From positions 1 to 64,000 of the forward strand of contig PCUV01000048.1 in the NCBI GenBank assembly GCA_002786915.1: a stretch of 64,000 bases of DNA, read 5' to 3'. Source of the DNA: Comamonadaceae bacterium CG12_big_fil_rev_8_21_14_0_65_59_15 (GTDB taxonomy: Bacteria; Pseudomonadota; Gammaproteobacteria; Burkholderiales; Burkholderiaceae_C). Shown piece after piece: positions 46,399-56,500 of the stretch. Under the pieces are notes generated by a model that saw nothing but the letters and a program-made list of their open reading frames with translations, was not told the DNA's origin and searched no databases. A program made the position numbers and the translations under genes. Positions within the stretch are counted from its first letter, which is position 1. Each line of letters starts with the position of its first letter.

Positions 46399-46731
46399 AG
46401 CGTTCTCCGTTGCGTGCAGCTCTGAAATTAGTGCAGCACGAAAATATTGTATTGATATTTGGCGATCCAAGTTCGGGCGGCGGCGTCTTTCAGCGTCAGC
46501 CGTCTCACCCTGGTTTTCAGCAACTCGCCCACCCATCCAAGTCCACACGGGCGGGCAATAAGCTCTTGTTTTGACACCCTGATCTTCCTGCCCTTTGGGG
46601 ATGCCCGCAACCTCTTTTTTGCCTTTTGACAGAAATAATTCGGCTCTCTTTTGGAATTCTGCAAGAGGCTCTCATGAAAAAATATCCACGCATGCACAGT
46701 TTAAAATGTTCCCCACGTAAGGAATAAAACC
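46399..46731. other. Intergenic region before the large secreted protein
   Basis: No gene is seen on either strand. It should hold the antitoxin promoter on one side (with two GTGCAGC words) and, on the other side, the promoter of the secreted protein gene, whose ribosome-binding site AAGGAA lies at about 46719-46724. The sequence becomes AT-rich toward the right. Confidence 0.5.
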
Positions 46732-49700
46732 ATGTTTTTTTGTGTTTTTAAACGCGTCATTCGAGTCATCCGGACCACGCTGGCAGCAGCAGCATTTTTT
46801 TCAGCGCAAACATTGCGCAGTTTTGCCTACAGCGCTTTGTCGCTGATGGCTGCGTTGGTCTTTTCGGTGCAAGCGCATGCATTTGGGGTACGGCTCGAAG
46901 ACCCCTATGTCAATTTTCGCAAAGCCCTGACTACTGAAACCTGGGCGGTTGAGGATTATCAAAGAGCCCGCAATTTTAATATTGCGACTATTGCAACCCT
47001 TAACGCAATGAGTGCGAATACAACTGATTTTATTTCGGATGTAGATACGTGGAACAAAGCATTTAAATTTGCAATTGATGTGGTGGATTTTGGTAATAAA
47101 ATTAAAGATGTTTCTACTGGTCAAGTCATTAATTTACAGCATCAAAATGTTTTAAAAAGTGCTATAAACAAAATATCAACAACTAATCCTGTGTTATTCT
47201 ATGAATATGTGAAATTGATTAAAAAAGCATATCCAGAAGCTAGTCGTGAGATGGTTATTAATTCGATAACTCAAGCTGCTTGGCTTGCAAAACTAGGTCA
47301 AAATAATGGGTTAGGTGATTCTGGTGTTGGCGATGTTTACGACTTATTATGGTATGCAGATGGTTCCGGTGTAAATTCAGCTACAGCCACGAGTTTTTAT
47401 GATTTTCTAAAAGACAAGACGCATGCACCATGGTTAAATGCCTTGATTTTTAGTGATATCAGTAAACAAGTTGAATTAAGAGTATTAGATGTGTTTGAAA
47501 ATCTCGGCTCTCGAACTGTCCCCTGGGCTTATATTGGTATTGAGTCAGCAAAAATCATCAATGATTTTGGATCTGCTGCCGCACTTGGTTTGAATACAAC
47601 ACTAAGCGAACAGCGATGGCTTGCGCTTGAATTTTTAAAATATTATTTGCTTGGTTTTGCTGGTGATCGTGTTGCTTTTGAGCGTGCTCTGGGTAAACCT
47701 GACACAGTCACTTGGACACTTAAGGATGCATTCGTTAACTTTGCCGCTGCCAGCGATTCGTATAACAACAATATACGCGAATCTATTTTGCCATCAAGCT
47801 ACATTTCTACTGTATCGCAAAGTGAATTGAATGGCGCTTATTTGGTGTTGCTTGGCTATTTTGAAAATAATCAAATTTTATCTTTCAAAATAACCATAAG
47901 TCCGCAGAAAATTGCTAACCGAAACTTAAATGCAATTACCACGGCAGCCATGCAGCTTTCCGAAAACGTTTCATATAAAGTTGAACTCGACCCCTATATG
48001 GCCCAGCAAGGCTGCACCATCACTTCGGCGCAAACACCTGTTGGCAAAGGTTTGACATTTACAACTGTCGGGCAACTGCTTAATTCGAGCATCACCCATC
48101 AGATTCAGGTTGCTGCGGTTGGTGATGTGTCATTTACCCAGGATATTGCAGTTGACTGTGGGCTATTGCGCAAATCGACACAAACACATTATTTTGCCAA
48201 CACCATCATTGTGCCAGTCGACTATTTCAATTTATCGGCACCCCCGACCGTATCTGCCACATCGAGTTTCCTTAACCGATTGACGCTGACATTTAATACG
48301 CCACGTATTGAATCGCTCTTTATCGGTATGCAGGCTGAAATACTCAACGCCAAACACAAAAATATTAACTATTGGGTTGAAGAAGAGGTGGCACCCGGGC
48401 AGTGGGAAAACTTGGGTAAATTTGAGTTTTTCGACCCGATGGCACCTTTTTACCAAACGCTGACTGCCACAGTCGCCACAGTGCGCAAAGACGACAACTT
48501 TTTTATCAGCCGGGTTGGCGGGCGCATTTTCCGCTTGGGTATCACGGTTTACAACACCGATTTTCCGATCGAAGGCAGTGGCAACACCCTGACCTGGGTC
48601 TCGCCACCGCTCACGGTCAACGCTGCTGATGTGGTGTGGGACTGGGCCTACAACCCGGTTCGCATCACGGTGGACGATGTGGCAACTTCTGAGTGGGACA
48701 GTTACCAGCGCAGCATGCTCCTGACGGCTGGGCAAGCTATCAACATTTGTGTGGGTGCCACCAACGCACAGGATTGGGGCAGTGCTTACAGCGTCAAGCT
48801 TGTCACCCAGACCATGACCAGTCCGGTTGTTGGGCAAACGCTGACCGCCCAAAATTGGGACGCTGCCACGGGTTGTGCCAGTTTTACACCCACCACCAGC
48901 GGGGTGTACCAATTGCAGGCCTTGTTTGCAGACTACTTGGATAATTTCAACACCCGCGCCACAGCATTTATAACGCGATTTCCGCACGACTATGTGCAGG
49001 TGCTGGGGCAAACCGTTGTGACCAACGTAATCCCCCCCGTCACCCCCAGCCCCGTGGTTAGCAAGCCGCTGAACGACTCCGGCATCACCACCTTCTCTAA
49101 TGACCTGCAAAACTTTCCCAACAATGCTCAAAACAATTTAGCCATCGAACCAGCCACGCACCCACGCCAGGATGCTCGGTATGGTCGTGATGCCCAGGCG
49201 GCAAGCGGCAAGTTGATCAAAATTGGTGGCGGTGACGCTGGTTTTGACTTCACCAAAATCGCCAACGACGGCAGCGTGCTACCAACCTCGGCCGTGTTGG
49301 GCAGCGGGCCGCAAGATTGGGCTTGTACCCGCGACAATGTCACCGGTTTGATCTGGGAGGTCAAAACCACAAGCGGATTGCGAAGCCTGAACCACGCCTA
49401 CTCTTGGTTCAACAGTGATTCGCTCAGCAACAGTGGCATCGTTGGTACCCCCTCTGATTATGATTTTTGCTTTGCTAAGGGTAGGTGCGACACAGAGAAG
49501 TTTGTGCAAGATGTGAATGCCATCGGTCTTTGCGGAGCTAGCGACTGGCGCATGCCTCACGTTAAAGAGCTGGAAACTATTGCTGACTTTGGGCGCTTCA
49601 ATCCAGCCATTGACCCAACCTATTTCCCTAATACAGGGAGTTCGTCTTATTGGTCAGGTTTACCCGAGCGACAGGGCTACGTTTGGCTTGTTGATTTTTC

Positions 49701-49770
49701 TAATGGGCGTGTTGGTTATTCGTCTCATTTTGGGCTGCTGAGGGTTCGTTTGGTTCGCACTGGTCAGTGA
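46732..49770 (+). CDS. Large secreted protein with C-terminal DUF1566 domain
   Basis: A 1012-residue protein with a long signal peptide ending near QAHA-FG (about residue 50). Residues about 55-430 form a helical, Asn/Ser-rich domain that I do not recognise, in DNA clearly AT-richer than its neighbours. Residues about 500-780 look like beta-rich Ig-like modules. The last 150 residues (from DWACTRDNVTGLIWEVKT) are DUF1566: GASDWRMPHVKELETIADFG, YWSGL, and a final VRLVRTG. DUF1566 is found in secreted and surface proteins of many proteobacteria and its function is unknown. The ATG has AAGGAA eight bases before it. A second DUF1566 protein follows 290 bp later. Low codon similarity to the chromosome suggests recent transfer of the 5' half. 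Confidence 0.75.
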   Translation: MFFCVFKRVIRVIRTTLAAAAFFSAQTLRSFAYSALSLMAALVFSVQAHAFGVRLEDPYVNFRKALTTETWAVEDYQRARNFNIATIATLNAMSANTTDFISDVDTWNKAFKFAIDVVDFGNKIKDVSTGQVINLQHQNVLKSAINKISTTNPVLFYEYVKLIKKAYPEASREMVINSITQAAWLAKLGQNNGLGDSGVGDVYDLLWYADGSGVNSATATSFYDFLKDKTHAPWLNALIFSDISKQVELRVLDVFENLGSRTVPWAYIGIESAKIINDFGSAAALGLNTTLSEQRWLALEFLKYYLLGFAGDRVAFERALGKPDTVTWTLKDAFVNFAAASDSYNNNIRESILPSSYISTVSQSELNGAYLVLLGYFENNQILSFKITISPQKIANRNLNAITTAAMQLSENVSYKVELDPYMAQQGCTITSAQTPVGKGLTFTTVGQLLNSSITHQIQVAAVGDVSFTQDIAVDCGLLRKSTQTHYFANTIIVPVDYFNLSAPPTVSATSSFLNRLTLTFNTPRIESLFIGMQAEILNAKHKNINYWVEEEVAPGQWENLGKFEFFDPMAPFYQTLTATVATVRKDDNFFISRVGGRIFRLGITVYNTDFPIEGSGNTLTWVSPPLTVNAADVVWDWAYNPVRITVDDVATSEWDSYQRSMLLTAGQAINICVGATNAQDWGSAYSVKLVTQTMTSPVVGQTLTAQNWDAATGCASFTPTTSGVYQLQALFADYLDNFNTRATAFITRFPHDYVQVLGQTVVTNVIPPVTPSPVVSKPLNDSGITTFSNDLQNFPNNAQNNLAIEPATHPRQDARYGRDAQAASGKLIKIGGGDAGFDFTKIANDGSVLPTSAVLGSGPQDWACTRDNVTGLIWEVKTTSGLRSLNHAYSWFNSDSLSNSGIVGTPSDYDFCFAKGRCDTEKFVQDVNAIGLCGASDWRMPHVKELETIADFGRFNPAIDPTYFPNTGSSSYWSGLPERQGYVWLVDFSNGRVGYSSHFGLLRVRLVRTGQ

Positions 49771-49785
49771 TTTAGAACTTGCGAT

Positions 49786-49980
49786 ATGTCCTCATCAACC
49801 AACCCAAGTTCGCTATATTGGCTACACCGCCTGATGCGTGATGCCCAGCGTTCAGCATTGTCCCCATCGACCATGATGGCATGCCTTAGCGCCTTCCTGC
49901 GCTCTCACAGGCCACTCATTGCCAGGGCACTTAAACCCTTGTGTGCAAGACGCGGCAGCCGCAATAGCTGCAAAAAATAA
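49786..49980 (+). other. Doubtful 64-codon ORF between the two secreted-protein genes
   Basis: It opens with STNPSSLYWLHRLM, which resembles STNPNSLYAAAHFL of the SLH region in the next gene, then becomes Arg/Ser/Ala-rich with no fold. It may be a worn fragment of an SLH-type gene. No ribosome-binding site is seen. I would not count it as a gene. Confidence 0.2.
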
Positions 49981-50060
49981 TTCATGAAATTGGTACCACT
50001 TGGTAGCCTGTCCCAGCGGACACCATTTATCAATGCTACAGAATTAAATTCGGAGTTTTT

Positions 50061-53000
50061 ATGCTGAACCTTCGTCGTATCCTGTCTACGCTAACTATCA
50101 GCTTGAGCCTGATCAGCCCTGTAGTACAAGCGGTCACTTGCGCGACCAACATGCTGCCCAGTAATCCAGACTCAGCTTATGCTGATAACAACGATGGCAC
50201 GGTCACACACGTGCCGACCGGCCTGATATGGAAGCGCTGTAGCGAAGGTCAAGCATGGGTAGGTAACACCTGCACAGGCGTTGCCGTACTATATGGTGGT
50301 TGGGCGACTGCACTCACTCTGGCCAACACCAGCAGCTTTGCCGGGAGGTCAGATTGGCGTTTGCCCAACATCAAAGAATTGCGCAGTTTGGTTGAAGAGT
50401 GCCGACTCTCTCCTTCCATCAATGACACAGTTTTCCCCAATGCACCAAGTGACATAACTTGGTCGAGTTCATTAGATGGTACTAATTCATATGGAGAGTT
50501 GATCGTTCAGTTCAAAAACGGTAGCGTCCACAGCAGTTTTAACTTGCACAGCCCTGCAACTGCTCGGTTGGTGCGCGGTGGACAGTCTTTTGAAAATTTG
50601 GGAGTTGTAGGCAACCTTGCGTCAGTCAAGTTCAGCGCTGAAAACCTGCCCGATCGCGCCTACCAAGTCGGCACCGCCAGCAAAACCTGGACTTTCAGCA
50701 ACGGCAGCACGGCCATTACCGGCCTCAAGGCCGTGCCAGTTACCGGCAAAACCGATGCCGGGCTTGGCATCACCGCCACCGAAGTTGTGCTGGGCGATAT
50801 TGCCGCCAACGCCAGTTTTACCGTCACCCTGCCCATTGCTCCAGAGCACGCGGGCTTGCCCATTAAATCCAGCTATTGGAAGCTGGTGGACGGCAGCGGG
50901 GCTGCCGTCAAGATCAGCAACTCCAAAACCGGTGAGTTCTGGCTCAAACTGCGCACCAACCAGGCACCGGTTTTCTCGGCTCGGCAAGCTGCGGTGTTGG
51001 GAGCCAAGGTGGGCAGCACCGTGCAGATGACCCTGTTGGGCGAAGATGCCGATGGTGATGCGCTGACCTACAGCGTGATCTCTGGCGGCGGCAGCGTGGT
51101 TGGCAATGTGTGGAGCGGCAGCTTTGCCGACACCGGTGTCAATAACCTGCATGAGCTGGTGTTGGGCGTGTCGGACGGCATGGAGACCAGCCAAAAAACC
51201 ATCAAGGCGGTGGTGTATGACGGCAGCGGCCTGACCGACTTTTTTGCCGACATTGCCCCCAGCACCAACCCCAACAGCCTGTATGCTGCGGCCCACTTTT
51301 TGGTCGGCAAGGGCATTGTGCTGGGCTGCAAGGCCTTGGCCAGTGGCCAGCGCATTTTTTGCTATGGCGACAAGGTCAGCCAGGCCGAGGCGCTGAAAAT
51401 GCTGCTGCTCGCCGCCAAAGAGCGCGGTCTGGTCACGCTTGATGCCCCCTATGCCTTTGCCAACAGCAACATGACGGTGCTGGATGTGGCCGGCGCCGGC
51501 TTGCTTGATTACGCCTGGTCAGCCACCTATGCCGTCACAGCCTTGCGGCTGGGCATGCTCAGTGATTTGGGCAACTGGGACCCAGCAGCACCTGTTACGC
51601 GGCTTCAGTTGGCGCACTGGCTTAACCGGCTGCTGAACCTGAGTGTGCCAATCGCACTGCTGGAATCACACAGCTTGCTTGACACCTACACCCTGCAAGA
51701 CGTAGCAGACTTTGCCAATGAGGTGGACTACGCCGATGCGCGCCGCGTGGCGTTTTACGGCTACATGGGCGCAATGGGTGGCACCTTTGCCCCCGCCACC
51801 GAGATGACGCGTGGCGACTTTGCTCTGGTGGCAGCGCGCCTGCTTCGCACCCCCAAGGTGACCGGACTGAAGCTTTCTGCCGCCGGGGCAGCGCTGACGC
51901 AAACACCCCCCAGCCCAGCCAGCATGACGCACGGTCAAACGCTGTCGATTGAGGGTGTCAACGGTTTGAGTATTTCTGAAATATTAATGTCTGGCACCCG
52001 CGTGCTGGAGGACTGGATTGAGCCTGTGCCCAATTACGTGCAAATCGGGGTGGCGTTGAGCGACGGGCGTAGTCTGGGTGCTGCGCGTTTTGTGAAAGAC
52101 CTGGCGACCAGCCCCATTACCTTTGACACATCCGAACTGAATTTGCGCAGCAGCCAAACCGTAACCCTGATCGTGATGCTGATCAGCCAGGCGCCCACCA
52201 CGGCTGATATGGTGCGATCTGGGGTGGGCAGCATTTTGCTGGTGCCCGTGGTGGTGAACTTCCCCGACCGCGATGGCGACGGTGTGCGTGACGACCTGGA
52301 CCCGTGGCCTGATACCGCGTTATTTAGCATAGATGCCAACGCCAACGGCATTCCAGACAACGTGGATGCCGCCTTTAACCTGACGGCACGCAGCGGTAGC
52401 GATATGGTCACCATCAATGGCACGCCAACGTTAATTGCCCAAGCGTTGGGGGCTGGTCAGTTCCAGGAGCTTGCAGCCGCAGTGGGTGGCACTGCCGCCG
52501 GGGGTGTGAGTGTGGGCGGCGTGGCCTATACACCGGGCGGCAGCCTGACGCTGGACTTTGCCCTGGGCTGGAACCTGTCTGGCAACGGCAGCGACACGCC
52601 GATCGATGTGACAACCACGTTTGCCAATGCCACCCAGGTGACCAGTGTGTGGAAGTGGCTGCCCTCACCCCTGAGCAAATGGGGCTTTTACTCGCCTAAC
52701 CTGACCGGTCAAGCGCTGACCGATTACCAGGCCAGCAAGGGCTATGCGGCGCTGACCAGCATTGGCGCGGGCGAAGGCTTTTGGGTGAATGCCAAGCAGC
52801 CCTTTACCGCCACGGTGACAGGTGGCTATGCCGTGACAGCAGCGCAGTTTGGCGCCAAGCTGGTGAGCGGCTGGAGTCTGGTCAGCCTGGGTGAGGAACC
52901 CCAGTCCCCCAGCCTGTTCAACAGCACGCTGGGTTACGATCTGACCAGCTTGTGGGCTTGGGACAACCCCTTGAGCCAATGGTATTTTTATGCCCCCACG

Positions 53001-53114
53001 CTGGCTAACAGCGGTGCCTTGGCGAATTACATCACCGGCAAGGGCTACCTGGACTTTACCCAGCAAGGCAAGGCGCTGGGCTGGGGCACGGGGTTCTGGG
53101 TGAATAAGCCGTAA
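50061..53114 (+). CDS. Large secreted surface protein: DUF1566, Ig-like, SLH repeats, Ca-binding motif
   Basis: A 1017-residue protein. Signal peptide about 1-24 (ISLSLISPVVQA). DUF1566 about 35-175 (GLIWKRCSEG, SDWRLPNIKELRSLVEEC, ATARLVRGG). Ig-like module about 190-310, then a cadherin-like piece (LLGEDADGDALTYSV). S-layer-homology region about 391-595 with three units (FFADIAPSTNPNSLYAAAHF; DVAGAGLLDYAWSATYAV; FANEVDYADARRVAFYGYMG). A thrombospondin-3-like calcium segment about 735-770 (DRDGDGVRDDLDPW). The C-terminus has two copies of a Trp-rich unit (GWNLSGNGSD...GFWVNAK and GWSLVSLGEE...GFWVNKP). It is probably displayed at the cell surface. A ribosome-binding GGAG precedes the ATG at 50061. 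Confidence 0.8.
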   Translation: MLNLRRILSTLTISLSLISPVVQAVTCATNMLPSNPDSAYADNNDGTVTHVPTGLIWKRCSEGQAWVGNTCTGVAVLYGGWATALTLANTSSFAGRSDWRLPNIKELRSLVEECRLSPSINDTVFPNAPSDITWSSSLDGTNSYGELIVQFKNGSVHSSFNLHSPATARLVRGGQSFENLGVVGNLASVKFSAENLPDRAYQVGTASKTWTFSNGSTAITGLKAVPVTGKTDAGLGITATEVVLGDIAANASFTVTLPIAPEHAGLPIKSSYWKLVDGSGAAVKISNSKTGEFWLKLRTNQAPVFSARQAAVLGAKVGSTVQMTLLGEDADGDALTYSVISGGGSVVGNVWSGSFADTGVNNLHELVLGVSDGMETSQKTIKAVVYDGSGLTDFFADIAPSTNPNSLYAAAHFLVGKGIVLGCKALASGQRIFCYGDKVSQAEALKMLLLAAKERGLVTLDAPYAFANSNMTVLDVAGAGLLDYAWSATYAVTALRLGMLSDLGNWDPAAPVTRLQLAHWLNRLLNLSVPIALLESHSLLDTYTLQDVADFANEVDYADARRVAFYGYMGAMGGTFAPATEMTRGDFALVAARLLRTPKVTGLKLSAAGAALTQTPPSPASMTHGQTLSIEGVNGLSISEILMSGTRVLEDWIEPVPNYVQIGVALSDGRSLGAARFVKDLATSPITFDTSELNLRSSQTVTLIVMLISQAPTTADMVRSGVGSILLVPVVVNFPDRDGDGVRDDLDPWPDTALFSIDANANGIPDNVDAAFNLTARSGSDMVTINGTPTLIAQALGAGQFQELAAAVGGTAAGGVSVGGVAYTPGGSLTLDFALGWNLSGNGSDTPIDVTTTFANATQVTSVWKWLPSPLSKWGFYSPNLTGQALTDYQASKGYAALTSIGAGEGFWVNAKQPFTATVTGGYAVTAAQFGAKLVSGWSLVSLGEEPQSPSLFNSTLGYDLTSLWAWDNPLSQWYFYAPTLANSGALANYITGKGYLDFTQQGKALGWGTGFWVNKP

Positions 53115-53129
53115 GAATGCCGCTTTGCT

Positions 53130-53258
53130 GTGCAAAAACTGCCGATCGGTATTCTGAATTTTCTTGAAATCCGCGAGGATGACTGCTATTACGTTGATAA
53201 AACTCGCCTGATTTTGCATTTGGCACAAGAGGTCAAGGCCTCAATGTCACTGACTTAA
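53130..53258 (+). pseudogene. Truncated AAA-ATPase-like (DUF1703 type) fragment
   Basis: From a GTG at 53130, 42 codons read QKLPIGILNFLEIREDDCYY, then VDKTRLILHLAQE. This is the conserved N-terminus of the AAA-ATPase-like / PD-(D/E)XK (DUF1703) proteins. It then ends at TAA 53256 before the P-loop. The rest of the gene is missing. It is a relic left beside the secreted-protein genes. Confidence 0.7.
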
Positions 53259-53515
53259 GCATAAACGGCGGCCATGATGAGCTATTCCAATGAGACCCAC
53301 TTCCAAGCTTTCAAGACAGCCGGATTCGCTAAAACTTAAAAAAAGCGTGAATTTCGGATGCACTACTCCCGAGTTCGACAGTTAAAACCGTAAGTCATTG
53401 ATGGTGCGCTGCAACCGCGCCACTACAAAAAGTCAACTGGGCGGGAAGGGTTGGTTTCTTGATCGTCAGTGCTTGTTTCTTGTGAACGTCAATACCGTGC
53501 AACCAATCACAAATT
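53259..53515. other. Spacer after the AAA-ATPase relic, nothing recognised
   Basis: About 250 bases, AT-richer than the following gene, with no frame I can match. It may include further remains of the truncated ATPase gene. Confidence 0.4.
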
Positions 53516-56500
53516 TCAGCCGCGCCGCAAATCCAGCGTAAACGGAAACTCCCTGCTGCCCGGCACGTCGATGGTCGCCGGTGGCACATGCATGACACCC
53601 GGTGTGTGGCCCATGGCCCGAAAGCGCGACAGGCGGCGACTCTCAGCCTCAAAAGCGTTCACCGGCAACTTGTCGTAGGCCATGCCACCGGGGTGTGACA
53701 CGTGGTACTGGCAACCGCCCACAGAGCGTTTCACCCAGGTATCGACAATGTCAAACGTCAGTGGCGCGTGCACGCCAATGCTGGGGTGCAGGCTGCTGGG
53801 CGGGTTCCAGGCTTTGTAACGCACACCACCGACAAATTCACCCTGCACGCCGGTGGGCTGCAAGGCCATGGCATGGCCGTTGCAGGTGACCACGTAGCGG
53901 CTTTCATTCAGGCCGGTCACGCGCACTTCCATACGCTCCAGCGACGAATCCACATAGCGGGCGGTGCCACCGGGCGCGCCTTCTTCGCCCATCACGTGCC
54001 ACGGCTCCAGCGCGTTGCGCAGGGTGAGTTCAATGCCAGCCGAGCAGACCGAGCCAATGAGCGGAAAGCGGAACTCCAGGTGCGGCGCAAACCAGCTGTC
54101 GTCAAAGGCAAAGCCTGCGCTGCGCATCTCGGCCAATACGTCTTCAAAGTCCATTTTGATAAAGGTCGGCAGCATGAAGCGGTCGTGCAGCGTGGTACCC
54201 CAGCGGCTGGCGGGCGCGCGGTAGGGCGCTTTCCAGAAGCGTGCCACCAGCGCGCGAAGCAAGAGCTGTTGCACGCTGCTCATGTGCGGGTGTGGTGGCA
54301 TCTCAAAGGCCCGCAACTCCAGCAACCCCAGGCGGCCCGTGGCCGAGTCGGGCGAATACATCTTGTCGATGGAGATTTCGCTGCGGTGCGTGTTACCGGT
54401 CACGTCGATCAGGATGTTGCGCAGCGTGCGGTCCACCAGCCACGGCGGCATGTCCTGGCCATACAGGTCGCGGTTCTTGTGGATCTGCTCCAGCGCAATT
54501 TCCAGCTCATACAGCTGATCGTTGCGCGCTTCATCCACCCGGGGTGCCTGGCTGGTGGGGCCGACAAACATGCCGCTGAACAGATAGCTCAAACTGGGGT
54601 GGTTGTGCCAGTACAGCAGCAGGCTGGCCAGCAACTCGGGCCGACGCAAAAACGGGCTATCGGCGGGCGTGGCACCGCCCAACACAAAGTGGTTGCCACC
54701 ACCGGTGCCGGTGTGGCGGCCGTCGGTCATGAATTTTTCGGCCGACAGGCGCGACTCGAACGCTGCGTTGTACAAAAACTCGGTGTTGCGCACCAGGTCT
54801 TTCCAGTGCGTGACCGGGTGGATGTTGACCTCGATCACCCCGGGGTCGGGCGTGACGCTGAGCAACTTCAGACGCGGGTCGCGCGGGGGCGGATAACCTT
54901 CCACCACAATTTGCACGCCCAGTTCTTGCGCGCTGGCTTCCACGGCGGCCAGCAGGTCCAGGTAGTACTCCAGGCGCTCCAGCGGCGGCATAAAGACGTA
55001 GATCACGCCGGACGACTGCCCCACGGCTTCGGCCGCCGGTCCATTGGCACGGCGCGGGTCGCGTACCTCGACGCACAACGCGGTGCGCGTCACCCAGTGT
55101 GCCGACTTGTTGTGTTGCGGCACGCGGGCAAAGTCAGCGGGTTCTTCTTGCAGCGCGTTCATGCCGTTGCCAGCAACTGCCGTTGCAGCGGTCACCGACT
55201 GAAATTTGCGCGGTGCTTCACCCGGCTGGCCAGCGCCAGCCAGATAGGGCGCACCAGGTGTCGCACCCGCACCCATGGCGGCGCTGCCAGCTGCATAGCG
55301 CGCGCTCAGGCTGGCGTGCCCTGGCAAGTCACCGCGCAGGTTGAACGGGTCCTGTTCGATCATGTACGGAAAGTCGGCCTCACTCACCCAGGGCAGAGAA
55401 TCCAGCGGCAGGCGCAGCCCCATGGGCGAGTCGCCCGGCATCAGGTACATGCGCTCATCGCGCAAAAACCACGGGCCGGTGGTCCACGCCGGGCCGTAGC
55501 TGTCGTCATAGCCCGCCACCTTCACGGGCAGCACATAACCCACGGGCGTATCGAGCTTTTGCTCAAACACGCGGCGCAGGCGCGCGCGCTCCATCTCGTC
55601 GTCCAGCTTGGAATCAAACGGATCCACGTTGGTGGGCAGGCGGCGCTCGCGCCACAGGTAGTACCAGGTGTCTTCAAAAGCGGTCTGGATGAATTTGCCT
55701 GTCACGCCCAGCTTGGTCGCCAACACGGCGGTAAAGGCTTTAGCGTCTGCGTGGGTGTAGTGCGTCGGCACGCGCTCGTCGGCAAACAGGTCGGGGTTGG
55801 TCCACACCGGTTGGCCGTCGGCACGCCAGTAGATGTTGAGCGCCCAGCGCGGCAGTTGCTCGCCGGGGTACCACTTGCCCTGGCCATAGTGCAAAAAGCC
55901 GCCTTGGCCGTATTCCTGACGCAATTTATGCACCAATTCGGTGGCATAACCACGTTTGGTCGGCCCCAGTGCATCGGTGTTCCATTCTGGTGCATCGCGG
56001 TTGTCAACAGCCACAAAAGTGGGCTCGCCGCCCATGGTCAGGCGCACGTCGCTGGCGTGCAGATCGGCGTCAACCGCATCGCCCAGCGCCATGATGGCGG
56101 CCCATTGTTCCTCGCTGTAAGGCAGGGTGACGCGGGGCGCCTCATAGACGCGCGTGACGGCCATGTAGTGGCTGAATTCCACCTTGCATTTATCCACACC
56201 GCCCTCAATCGGTGCAGCGCCAGACGGTTGCGGTGTGCACGCCAGCGGGATATGGCCTTCACCGGCCAGCAGGCCCGATGTGGCATCCAGCCCGACCCAG
56301 CCCGCACCGGGCAGATACACCTCGCACCAGGCATGCAGGTCGGTAAAGTCGTGGTCGGTGCCGCTGGGGCCGTCGAGCGATTTCACGTCGGGTTTGAGCT
56401 GAATCAGGTAGCCCGACACAAAGCGCGCGGCCAGACCGCAGTGGCGCAGCAGTTGCACCATCAGCCAGGCCGAGTCGCGGCACGAACCCGACCCCAGCGT

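Noticed and set aside
46428-46697. Minus-strand 89-codon frame upstream of the antitoxin
   Set aside because: No start signal, no resemblance to any family, and it covers the promoter region between two divergent genes.
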